A stretch of DNA of 64,000 nt. Source: Luzula sylvatica. Its lineage: Eukaryota; Streptophyta; Magnoliopsida; Poales; Juncaceae. The stretch spans positions 37,748,908 to 37,812,907 of the forward strand of contig OX326959.1 in assembly GCA_946800325.1 (NCBI GenBank), written 5' to 3'. Position numbers and translations under genes: made by a program. The notes under the pieces are model-generated. The model made no database searches. It had not been told where the DNA came from and was given only the letters and a program-made list of their open reading frames with translations. Shown here in pieces: positions 33,041 to 43,387 of this stretch (position 1 is the stretch's first letter; every line of letters starts with the position of its first letter).

Positions 33041-33250
33041 CTTGGCCCCAAAACTCTCTTAAACATTCTTGATGCGTCAATTGAGAGTGTTTAAATGAAT
33101 AGATTAGATCCTTAATCAATGGTTAAATGGATTGATTCAATTAAGAAATTCAATCAATCTATTTAGGAGTTTAATCAATCCATTAAAATACCATCGATTG
33201 ACACATCAAAAATGTTTGAGTGAATTTTGTGGACGAATTATATAATCCCA
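33041..33250. mobile_element. M1 MITE in array 1, unit 2 (left end deleted)
   Basis: Starts directly with CTTGGCCCCAAAACTC; the outer bases seen in the other copies are missing. The rest aligns with units 1 and 3. Confidence 0.7.
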
Positions 33251-33824
33251 ATTATTATCTATCAAAATTTAATTTAAGTTAATGAAACTGAAACTAAATC
33301 AGGACAATAATGCTGAACGATAAAAAACAATGAATAATTTCGAAATTTTATCCACAAATCATCAATAAATGAATATTAAATTTTCAAAATGAAAAAGTAG
33401 TCTCTGAATTTTTGGAAATGAGAACCCAGATTTCTAGCAAGTAATAAACCCACCAATTTCTAGCAGGTCCTCGGGTTTCAACGGAGAGAGGAGGGAAAAG
33501 AAAAAGATGGCTTAGCGATGGATAGTTCAAGCGGATGGTACCTGACCTCAATTCTTAGAGGTACATGATTCGATCCATGCTTGCATCTGAACTTTGAAAA
33601 GACATTCTATTAATATATCATTTAATTTTGAGTGTGTGTGAGAGAAAGTGTGTGTGTCTACGGGCTTGTAAAAAAAAAGACACTCCTTGTGAGCTTGGCG
33701 ATTGATAAATGGGTATTGAAAACTTATTTAATTCATTGCATTATCCAAAATGCTTTTTCAGACGCCTTTTGAATTTGTGAAATCATATAAATAATGTTAT
33801 ACTATGCTCAATGAAAATTATTAT

Positions 33825-34044
33825 GGGAAAAGATACTCGGCCCCAAAACTCACTCAAACACCCTTGATGTGTCAAAAGTGGGTGTTTAAATTAATTGATT
33901 ACATCCCTAATCAATGGTTAAATAGATTGATTCAATTAAGAAATTCAATCAATTCATTTAGGAATCTAATCAATCTATTAAAACACCATCGATTGATGCA
34001 TCAAAAATGTTTGAATGAGTGTTGTGAACCAATTATATAACCCC
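33825..34044. mobile_element. M1 MITE in array 1, unit 3
   Basis: 220 bp, ends GGGAAAAG...TATAACCCC, flanked by perfect AATTATTAT repeats (33816-33824 and 34045-34053). This copy best shows the 9-bp target duplication. Confidence 0.8.
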
Positions 34045-34255
34045 AATTATTATCTATCAAAATTAAATTAAATTTAATGAAACTGAAACTAAATCAGGAC
34101 AAAAATGTTGAACGATAAAAAAATAATGAATAATTTCGAAATTTTATTCACAAATCATTAATAAACAAATATTTAATTTTCAAAATGAAAAAGTAGTTTC
34201 TGATTTTTTGGAAATGAGAACCCAATTTTCTAAAAGGTTATAAATCCACCAATCA

Positions 34256-34845
34256 AATCAAGCGGATATTTACCAAAAAAATATCTTTCCTTTACTGCGT
34301 AATTAACGAAATATATATTTCTTCAATTATTTAGAAACGAAGAACCAAAAGACCTAAAATATGCACCAAACTGAAACTGAACGATTCATACCTCGATATC
34401 AAAACATGAATCGTAAACTGAAATTTAACAATGGTTCCATACATTCTTTAACCTACTCCAACCCTAAATTTCAGAAAATAATGAATATGAGACAAAAGAT
34501 CGCAAAGTGAAATTGAACAATACATCTATAAGTTCATTGTCCCACTACAATCCTTAATATCATTTGCACAATTTGAATAACCACGTGCATAGTTGTCAAA
34601 ATCCCCATTCAAAATTTAGAACCTTACGATTCTACAACTCTAACTTGACAAAATAATTCAAGAAGTAAATCTGGTAAAATCTCATATATTTATGATTTTA
34701 CAATTATACTGTCATCTCACAAAATATTTAATTCTAAAGACGATTACGATCTCAAGTCTAATTAAGTAACTTGGACTACAAATTAAAATATGAATATATT
34801 ACAATGTAGAGTAATATTGCAAGAATAAAATAACTTGTTTTTTTT
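34256..34845. other. AT-rich DNA between array 1 and the Copia remnant
   Basis: Matches copy 2 up to about 34658 (52188 in copy 2), where similarity stops abruptly. Beyond this it is shared only with the young duplicate at 58,340-58,930. No gene. Confidence 0.5.
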
Positions 34846-36053
34846 TCAAACCACGGCTAGTTGCGAAAGGTTTCAAGCAAATTCATGGTGTAGACTATGA
34901 TGAAACGTTTTCGCCGGTAGCCATGCTTAAGTCTATAATGATTATCTTTGCCATAGCTGCACATTATGATTTATGACTATGAGATATGGCAAATGGATGT
35001 TAAAACCGTTTTCCTCAACGAAAACTTATCGGAGGATGTGTACATGACACAACCCGAAGGTTTTATCGATCCAAAGAATCCTAAGAAAGTGTGCAAGCTT
35101 AAAATGTCCATTTATGGACAAACAAGTTTCTCGAAGTTGGAATATTCGTATTGATGAAATCATAAGCGAGTATGATTTTATCAAGAACAAAGAAGTGAAA
35201 GAAATACAGTTTCGGATCAACCGTAAAAGTGTACACAAGGATAAACGAACGTACGCGTTCGTAGCGTTCGTAGGCATAAGAAACAGTTTTAGTAAAACTG
35301 GCATAACTTTTAGTGGTAAACTCCAATTTGATTGGCTCAAATTGGGTTAGATAGACATCGAGCGAAGAGAAAACTAACATGGATAAGGTTCCATATGCTT
35401 CGGCAGTTGGATCTATCATGTATGCCATGATATGTACGAGACCTGACGTGTCGTATGCATTAAGCGTATTATCACGTTACCAATCGAATCTAGGTGATCC
35501 ACATTGGCAAGCCGTGAAAACTATCCTTAAGTACTTGCGAAGAACTAAGGATCAGTTTTTAGTATATGGTGGCGAGGATAACGGATTGGTTGTAACTGGT
35601 TACACCGATGCCAGTTTCCAAACATGTACTGATGATTTTCGATCACAAAGTGGGTACTGGAAGAGTTCCAAACAACCGACAGTTGCTGACTCTACGACGG
35701 AAACAGAATACATCGCGGCTTCGGAAGCCGCAAAGGAGGCGGTTTGGGTTAAGAAGTTTGTAATTGAACTTGGTGTTGTACCGAGCATCTCGGAACCCGT
35801 GGCTGTGTATTGTGACAATACGAGAGCAATAGCGCAGGCCAAGGAACCGAGATTTCATCATCGCTCCAAACACATCTTGCGTAAATTCCATTTGATTCGT
35901 GAGATTTTACAAAGGCAAGATGTTGTGATTTTGAAGATTGATACTGACGAGAATGTAGCGGATCTGTTTACGAAGCCACTTCCAGTAGCGAAACATGATC
36001 GTCATGCTAGAACTGTAGGTTTGAGATACCTTGAGGAGAAAGTTGGTTTGTAG
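34846..36053 (+). pseudogene. Truncated Copia polymerase (RT fragment joined to RNase H)
   Basis: The first part encodes Copia reverse-transcriptase motifs (GVDYDETFSPVAMLKSIM, WQMDVKTVFLNENLSEDVYM with a stop between them). It then breaks off after SIYGQTSF, missing the YVDDM catalytic region. An internal deletion leads to an intact 224-residue C-terminal frame (35379-36053): YASAVGSIMYAMICTRPD, TGYTDASFQT, STTETEYIAASEAAKEAVW, YCDNTRAIAQAKEP, RSKHI, ending near ENVADLFTKPL. The RNase H part is well preserved but the element cannot make RT. The 5' LTR, gag, protease and integrase are absent. Confidence 0.85.
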
Positions 36054-37159
36054 TTATCTAAAACAATAGTTGTTATGATGAGTTATTTATAGTAAATGAT
36101 GTATCACCCAAGACTTATGCGATATTAATGCAATTTCAAAAAAAAAATTATATTTCATTTGCATTTATCTCTTATATGAAAACTTGTGCATGGTTGTGTA
36201 ATTTGATTACACGAACCTTAATTTATGACTTGTGTGAGCGTCTACATGATATGTGATCATGTTAAGTAAAACCCTCACATTTCAAAAGTTATATTTCAAC
36301 AACGTCTCTAGTCACGATTATGATACTTATGTGATAAGTATATATATTATAAGATGATAGTCTAACGTGTACACTAGCATATTCTCTGAGGTGATGATTA
36401 TGTTTTGCTAATCATAGGACAAAGAGTTTGCCGAATCGGGAATATGAATATGCATTAGGTTATGCATATTGTGACTTGACCAAAAGTACGATACCATGAC
36501 ATGGTTTAGTCATTGTAGATGGAATCGTTACGAATGGGGTTTTAGTTCTTCATAGTTGAGATGATCATGGATCAATTTTCGTGCGTAAGATGATGCTTAG
36601 ATATAATCTTCCACTATCTGTAACATGATGATCATGGGATTATGATCGGGTATTATCTGAAACACGGAATTTGATGTGAATCATCAAGATAGAAATTGTT
36701 CCTTTCGAGAGAAAGAGATATCCCTTAGGCCTATCGATGAATTGATCAACGAAATCTCTGACCAGAGTCAATGATATTAATAGTTAATATCGATTTTTAT
36801 TTGTTGATTAAATTTGGTATCAAGACAATAAGTTTAGTCAATCAAATTATAAGGATGACTATTGCCATGTCTTTTGATTGACGGATATCGTGAACAAGAG
36901 AATTAAATACTATCGTTCGAGATGGGTATAAATGATCACAATCATTTTTCGTTTTCAACGTGGGAAAGCTATGATGGATTTCTCCCTCTCATGAGCCCGT
37001 AAATTTAGGCATAAGTTTACTACCATTGCTTGATACGAAGCTACGCGGTCACACATAGAGCTGTCTTATTTCGGACTTAAATTTCAATATCTAAGGTTAT
37101 GTGTGCATGAGATGTACACTAGTACTTTCTTTAGTTGGATCTTGAACTGAGTGGGAGAC
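36054..37159 (+). mobile_element. 3' non-coding interior of the truncated Copia element
   Basis: No ORF. It links RNase H to the 3' LTR and ends with a purine-rich GTGGGAGA tract (37151-37158) next to the LTR start. Confidence 0.6.
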
Positions 37160-38094
37160 TGAAGGAAATACAGTTACATAACAACTAGTAGATTTTACAC
37201 ATGAGGGTAGATGAACATACATGTTCATCGGAACGATTGGATGCATAATAAGATTATGCAACTATCACATAAATTACATAGTCTGTCATGACGCACCATG
37301 TTGTGCGTCATGACGCACAGTAATGTATTTCTAGATAAGCCAATATGTGAGTATACCGTCAGGACGCATCAGACTGTGCGTCATGACTCACAATATTGTC
37401 CGTCGTGACGGACAGTGAAATAATTGTTAGATCTAGTACTCGCGACTCTTGCGTCATGATGCACCATATCGTGCGTCATGACGCACGGTGATCCAAATTT
37501 CAGATTTTCAGTTTTGATACTCATTAATACTCATTAATTCATATTTTATTATAAGATCTGAAACCTTCTATTCTCTATCTAATCAACCATTCATAAGAGA
37601 AATTGTTCTTGTGAGACAAAAAAAAAGAGAAAGAAAAGAGATTGGATCTTGAGCAAGTTTGTGGGAATTTTAGGGGAATTCGCCGCAACCGAAAGACGCG
37701 AGTTCGAGGTGGATACGAGTAGACGAATCTCAACTAAGATTCTCTGTTTTGATCAATCAAGAGAAATGTTGAGCAAGGTCGGAGACGAATCGGAGTAATT
37801 TCGGTTGTATACGACAAAGGAGCTTCGAACTAGGTGTCGAATCGTGCGGGCGTGCGACGTGCGTGTCGTCGGAATCGAAGCGAGCAAAGAGCAAAGCAAC
37901 TACGCAAGAATCAACTCTTCTCCGTGATCAATTTCACGTGGTATGATTCTCTATGAATTAATAGTTAATTTCATAAGTTTTAGTTGCATTTCATGATTCG
38001 TAATTTTGAGTCGTCGACGTGGTCCTCGGGATCGGGTCGGACCGGGCCTCTCATTCCGCTGCGAGAGGCTCGGTAGTGATGCCGATACCCAACA
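37160..38094 (+). repeat. 3' LTR of the truncated Copia element, with TGACG palindrome array
   Basis: 935 bp from TGAAGGAAATACAG to GATACCCAACA, TG...CA bordered. The U3 part (about 37285-37495) has seven variants of GCGTCATGACGC / CCGTCGTGACGG, each holding two inverted TGACG cores. These resemble the as-1/CRE-like sites bound by plant TGA bZIP factors, so a stress-responsive promoter is plausible. The same LTR family is at 12859-13575 (minus), and a near-identical copy at 61244-62178. Confidence 0.75.
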
Positions 38095-40280
38095 ACTTCA
38101 AATACAGTGAAGATGATCTTTGAGTTCGCTTTGTCTCTATAGTACTTACTTCATGGATCTTTTTGGAAATTATGCATGATTGAAGGGTTTTTGGTAAAAA
38201 ATTTAAGGCATGATGAGACATAGAAGATAATTGTGCAGCGGAGGCATTTGACAAGGCGCAGAAGAGTATTAAATTATGTTAGAAGCATCATTATGGTCTC
38301 ACGAGCTGGATCGGAGGAGGCTTGGTAAATCACGTGAGCAGCAGAATATATCGTACCAGCATAGTTGGTATACACGGGTGGGATGGTGTGATTCGCATGA
38401 AAACACGATCTGGACCCACGTGGTCGGTACGCTGAAATTTTGGGATATAGTACTATATTAAGGAAATGTGGATAAAATTGTAATATGGATTCGAATAGAA
38501 TTTTTAATAACACTCAAATAACAATTCTCTCTTATAATTTTAAGAAACTATTACAAGTCTTTTTTTGTGTTTTTCTTTTTTGGATGTATGAATTTCTAAA
38601 CATCTAAGATTATTTATAGGATCAACAAACTTGGAATACAAGGTGCTTGAATGCTTGTCTTAAAATTATTTCCTAAATTAGTTTTTATAATAAAACATGC
38701 CCTAAAATTATTCGCTAAATTACATTATTTAAAATAAAATTTTCCTTAAAATTATTTGGGATAATTAAACAAGACTAATCACAGTAAATCTACAAAATGA
38801 TATTATTGGTTTGTTTTAATCAGATCTACAAATGCATATATGATTTTCATAAAACAAGATAAAACAGTAAATTGTGAGCACTACAATTACTTCAAACTGT
38901 GTGGATTTTTATGTATTCTTCTTATCTAGATGCAAATATATTTAAGCACTGTCCTACATAAACATTTAAGTGAACACAAAACTATTTTTGTTGAGACCTA
39001 AATGCAATCGAAAAATCTTGAATTGGTTTTTGCAAACACGTAATCAGACTTTTCAGAAATTCAAACTCAACACAAACAATTGCAAAATAGATATTAATAA
39101 AATTCCAACAAATAATAAATAAATATTAAACTATTATCACACAAGGTCTATATAACAGAAACAAGAAAACTAACAAAGATTCGAAACTTAATAATATAAA
39201 AATATCCTTAATTGATAGAAAGTACCAAAAAGTGATGTGAAGCTTGAAGAAGTGGTCTGAGCCTTCCCAGATCTTCTCAAACACCTCAATGAAGCTTGAG
39301 AGATGAAGAGGGGGTCTTGTATTGCTCAGAGGACGGATGACCTACTCTCAACTGACAGAATTCTTCCAAAAAATGGAGAAGAGGTTCTGGCCAAAATTCC
39401 GACATGGGAATGAGTATGGTGATGATTGTGGAGGTGTGATGAGGGGTAAGATACTTCAGAGTAAGCTCTGAACCTTTGGATGGTTGTGAGGGTGGAATTT
39501 GGGGGTATAGTAATTTGGCCAAAATTCCAACGTGGTCGGTACGCTGAAATTTGGGGATATAGTACTATATTAAGGAAATGTGGACGTAATTTGGGGGTAT
39601 AGCAATCTGGTGGGGTAGGTCGAATGTAGATAGATGCTAGGCTGGATGCATACAACGAATAGTGAGTGATTTTAATTTTATCAAGTTTATGGTTGCATAA
39701 TTTAACAAATATAGCCAAACTATTGTAATGCTCATGATGTTTCTATGATACTTTTGTTATAAGCTAAATATGACATATCTAACTTTTAAAACGGTTAATG
39801 TGTAAATTCCCTAATTTTTTTACATGGTGACCAACTTACCAAATTTTATTCTTTACTTTTTAAAAATATTTCCTTCATTCCTATCCCATATAATGAAATC
39901 TACAAATAAAATAGTGAACCAAATAGGTAGTCAAGACATTCTCTATTAAAGATGAATTACATTCTAAACATTGATTTGATTTGAAAAGTTGGTTTGAAAG
40001 GATGGTGTACTTATTCTATTTGTTTGAATGATCCTGATTTAAGTTGAGAGAAGTAGTGAAATCTTGCAAAGGTAAAACAAACATTAACATACCTCATTCC
40101 TTAGTTTCAAACGATCTATGAAGCTAATTAATTGCACAAGGCTCGAAACATATGTTTAATTGCAATACACGTTTGTGTTTGTAAATGAAGGGGAAAGAAC
40201 TCCATGGATAATACTCAAATTATAATGATGTCATTAATTTTTTTACTTATTTTTGGAAGATAATTGTACAAAATTCCAAA
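38095..40280 (+). other. Block X, copy 2, with an inserted 1.1-kb segment
   Basis: From 38095 the sequence matches 27914 onward (FEFALSLWYLLHG in the old frame, now broken). At about 38490 the match is interrupted by about 1.05 kb of AT-rich, LTR-like DNA (ATTATTTCCTAAATTAG-type repeats; related on the opposite strand to 54500-54830). The match resumes at 39530 with a second copy of GGGATATAGTACTATATTAA, so the insert is bracketed by a direct repeat. Matching to block 1 then continues to the Helitron at 40281. ORFs here have no domain. Confidence 0.5.
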
Positions 40281-40929
40281 TCTATACTAAGTACTAAAGT
40301 TGAACAAAATACTGCCCCAGCATTCAGCCACGTCGTTATTAAAAGGAAAAAAAAATCTGTTTTTGGTCCCTAACAAATACCGAAATGTTCAACTTGCCCG
40401 TTGACTATTTTTTTTGTTCAACTTGCCCCCTAAACTCGTTATTTTGTGCTAATTGCCCCCTCCGTCAATATAGTCCTGCCCCTCCAGTTATTTAACCGTT
40501 AAACCTCTTTATTTTATACTTTTTGTCTACCCGACCCATCATTAACCCGACCCGTCATTAACCCGACCCGTTAAAATCCTTATCTCTCTCTCACACGCTC
40601 TCTGTCTCTCTCCCCTTTCTATCGCTCCCCGCTCAACAGACCCTAAAACTCTGGCTGCTGGCTCAATCTCTCTCGCTCGCTCGCCGCTCAACCTCTCTCG
40701 CTGCACTCGCTCGCATCTCTCTCGCTCAATCTCTCGCTGCGCTCTCTCTCTAATTCTCTATTTTTTTGAACAGGTACTCGATTTCGTCTTGTGTTTGTAT
40801 TTTTTGAAAGAAAAATTGAGTTCAGAAACGAGGATTAGGAGTGTGTATGAGTTAATTCAAGCACACAATTACATTGATTTATGGATAGGTTGATTAAATC
40901 TCCTTACTTTTTACAGGAGAGAGGTTAAT

Positions 40930-41720
40930 TCAAGCACTCTCTCTCTAATTCTCTCACACCTCGGTTGGGGCTTGCTCAGATTCAACTTCAACTCCAGTTA
41001 CGAGCCAGAGCTTTGTTGTATGACAAGGCCTCGGCTGCTCTTTTTCTCTCCCAATCTCATTCGATCAATGATATAAACCCTAATTGTAAGTTAATTTCTG
41101 TAAAATTACAAACCAATTATAGTTAATTGTTTGATTATTTCATTGTTTTTCCTAATTGCTGGCCAATTCAAAATCTTGATTTGTTCGTTTTCTCATTTCA
41201 GTTCTTCAACTCCATGGCGACAATATTGTTTATTTCTCATTGGATGAAGAAAAAGACGATGGAACTCAGCTTCAAGTAAGTTCAATTTTACATTTCAAAC
41301 CCCAATTTATTTTTTTAAAAAGCAAAATTAATCAAAACAATTCTCGGTATTTTACAATGCAGTGTCAATCGGCATTCAACACGCGATACAACGAATCAGA
41401 CAACTCGAACAACTGGCCGAGTACTTGGTACAAGCAATTTGCCGAGAAGTTCAGAATTCGACACCACAAACTACCCTTAGGAGAAAAAGAAATTACGAAA
41501 AGGTCCTTAGAGGGAATGCTCACTTATCTCAAGCTTTGTACCGTCCACAAAAGAAAAAGAGAAGTATTCAAGGATTATCAAAGCCCTGGCGAACCAAGAG
41601 AGAGAGAGGCGATGGCTGGAGCAGGGTTCTGGTACGTGATTGTGGTTGTAATTAGCGTCATAATTGTGCAAGAATTGGGGTTTAGGATTATAGTTATGAT
41701 TATGGTTGTAATTGTGTAAG
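40930..41720 (+). pseudogene. Captured exons of an unidentified host gene
   Basis: A likely exon (to about 41090, before GTAAGTT) encodes LRARALLYDKASAALFLSQS. After a plausible intron, a second exon (41202-41275, before GTAAG) encodes LQLHGDNIVYFSLDEEKDDG. A third open stretch follows an AG at about 41361 and runs to 41719 (frame with FNTRYNESDNSNNWPSTW, or another frame with IRQLEQLAEYLVQAICREV), ending in a hydrophobic tail that looks non-coding. Splice signals are kept, but no start or complete domain is seen. I cannot name the family. Confidence 0.4.
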
Positions 41721-42594
41721 AATTATGATTTATTCTTAAATAATTTTAATATTTAGGTAATAATACGTTTAAATACACATACCAATTTTCAGAAATGTCA
41801 TTTTGTAATAAGTTTAAATTCACATAATCTTCAAATCCGGTGCCGTACCAACTTGTGTCATTTACTAATAAGTTTAAATTCACATCTTCAAATCCGGTGC
41901 CATACTAGTTTCAAGAGCCGTTTACTTAATAAGTATAAAATTACATATATGTCCGTTTTCAAAATTCAGTTTTCACAATTCAGTTTTGAACAAATTACAC
42001 AAATGTCAGTTTTCAAATTACATTATACCAATTCCGTTCAAAATAAAATTCAGATTATTCCTAAACTCTAATTCCACCATATTACAATCAACAAACCGAA
42101 CCTAATATACTTCCATATAAAATCATATATGTTTCTATTCAATTCCTAACACTAATCCTAATCCTAACCCTGAATCAAAGAGCATATTTTCGGTGGCAAC
42201 AAATTAAAGCATCCTTGTAAGAACCCTCCAATTCTTGGTTCGAAAGAGCAATGTCTTGTTTCATCTGCAATTGCTGGTCTACTCAAGCTTCTTAATCTCC
42301 TGCACAAAACAAAAACAAAGAAAATCAAATACATATACTTATAACAACTAATTACAATTATAACCATGATTTAGATTAATGTAAAGAAATTCAATTTGGT
42401 ACCTGAACGGCCAATCTCCTCGGTTGCGTACTATGACTCGACCAGCTTCAGCCCATCCTGCCTCCTTTAAAAACTATTCAACAATGAAAATAAATCGGGG
42501 GTAGAAACAAAGAAAAAATAAATGAAAAAGTATGCACACAATGTGTTCGACGAAATGCTAGAGTGAAACTAAAATTACAAGGTGCTTGAATTAA

Positions 42595-42850
42595 CCTCTC
42601 TCCTGTAAAAAGTAAGGAGATTTAATCAATCTATCTCCTGTAAAAAGTAACGAGTACTCGCCATATCCACTATGGTCACATCCATGGGCCCCATATCCAC
42701 CTCCATGGCCACCCATCATTCCACCTCCATGACCACCTCCATGGGACCCCCCCTGCAATTGATGGGCCCCATATACCGCTGCGGCAGCCACTGCTCCCCA
42801 GTAAGCATCGCCCCCATGTTTCCATGACCATTACTGGTTTGTGAGGATTG
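42595..42850 (-). pseudogene. Captured fragment of a glycine-rich protein A3-like gene
   Basis: Minus-strand HGNMGAML is followed, after a one-base shift, by AVAAAAVYGAHQLQGGSHGG and a GGHGGG/GGYGAHG run. This is the C-terminal region of plant glycine-rich protein A3 (Pro/Gly-rich N terminus, AAAAAxYGAH motif, His/Gly tail). The Pro-rich N terminus is missing and the frame is broken, so it is a captured relic. It lies between CT/GA-rich repeats duplicated at 42860-43110. Confidence 0.55.
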
Positions 42851-43120
42851 GTTGGAGAGGCGCGAGTTGAGAGAGAGAGAGGCGCTGGAGTGAGGGGCTG
42901 GAGTGAGAGAGAGAGGTGCTGGAGGATTTGGTTTCTTCATTGAAAAACCATTACTGTTTCGAAGAGAGGCGCGAGTTGAGAGAGAGAGGCGCTGGAGTGA
43001 GGGGCTGGAGTGAGAGAGAGAGAGGCGCTGGAGGATTTGGTTTCTCCATTGAAAAACCATTACTGTTTCGAAGAGAGGCGCGAGTTGAGAGAGAGGCGCT
43101 GGACTGAGAGAGAGGGGATA
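42850..43120. repeat. Tandem repeats of GAGAGAGGCGCTGGAG-type sequence
   Basis: Three to four repeats of a roughly 110-bp unit containing GAGGCGCGAGTTGAGAGAG and TTGAAAAACCATTACTG in the right half of the Pack-MULE. ORFs over it are low complexity. Confidence 0.7.
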
Positions 43121-43387
43121 TAGTTAATTAACGGTTCGGGTTATAAGTGATGGATCGGGTTAAATGGGTTTCGGATCGGGTTAAATAATATGTATAAAAT
43201 ATCATGGGTTAACAATCATTTAACTGGAGGGGGGGGGGGGGGAGGGGCAGATTTATTTGACGGAGGGGGCAATTAGCACAAAAATAACGAGTTTAGGGGG
43301 CAAGTTGAACAAAAAAAATAGTCAGGGGGCAAGTTGAACATTTCGGTATTTGTTAGAGACCAAAAACAGACTTTTTCCTTATTAAAA

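Larger units (their letters stand above)
31893..34255. repeat. Three tandem 787-bp units, each holding an M1 MITE (array 1)
   Basis: Units start near 31893, 32680 and 33467 at a CGGGTTTCAA segment. Each contains GATGGTACCT with a tRNA-B-box-like GATTCGAGTC, a TCTACGGGCTTGTAAxAAA segment, an M1 MITE, and ATTATTATCTATCAAAAT. Units differ by substitutions and small indels, so amplification is not recent. The array recurs at 49424-51777 and partly at 57299-58340. No ORF is conserved among the units. Confidence 0.85.
40345..43378. mobile_element. Pack-MULE (Mutator-like element with captured gene pieces)
   Basis: 3,034 bp flanked by the 9-bp duplication TTATTAAAA (40336-40344 and 43379-43387). 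Terminal inverted repeats start GGAAAAA...CTGTTTTTGGTC and extend at least 150 bp (CCGAAATGTTCAACTTGCCC, then CGTTATTTTGTGCTAATTGC), fading through ACCCGACC-rich sequence. There is no transposase. The interior holds fragments that look like exons of at least two host genes (40930-41275 plus, 42600-42850 minus) and CT/GA-rich segments. Long inverted repeats, 9-bp duplication and host exons define a Pack-MULE. Confidence 0.88.

Noticed and set aside
35026..35428. Minus-strand ORFs over the Copia remnant
   Set aside because: They lie opposite recognisable RT/RNase H coding sequence and are shadows of it.
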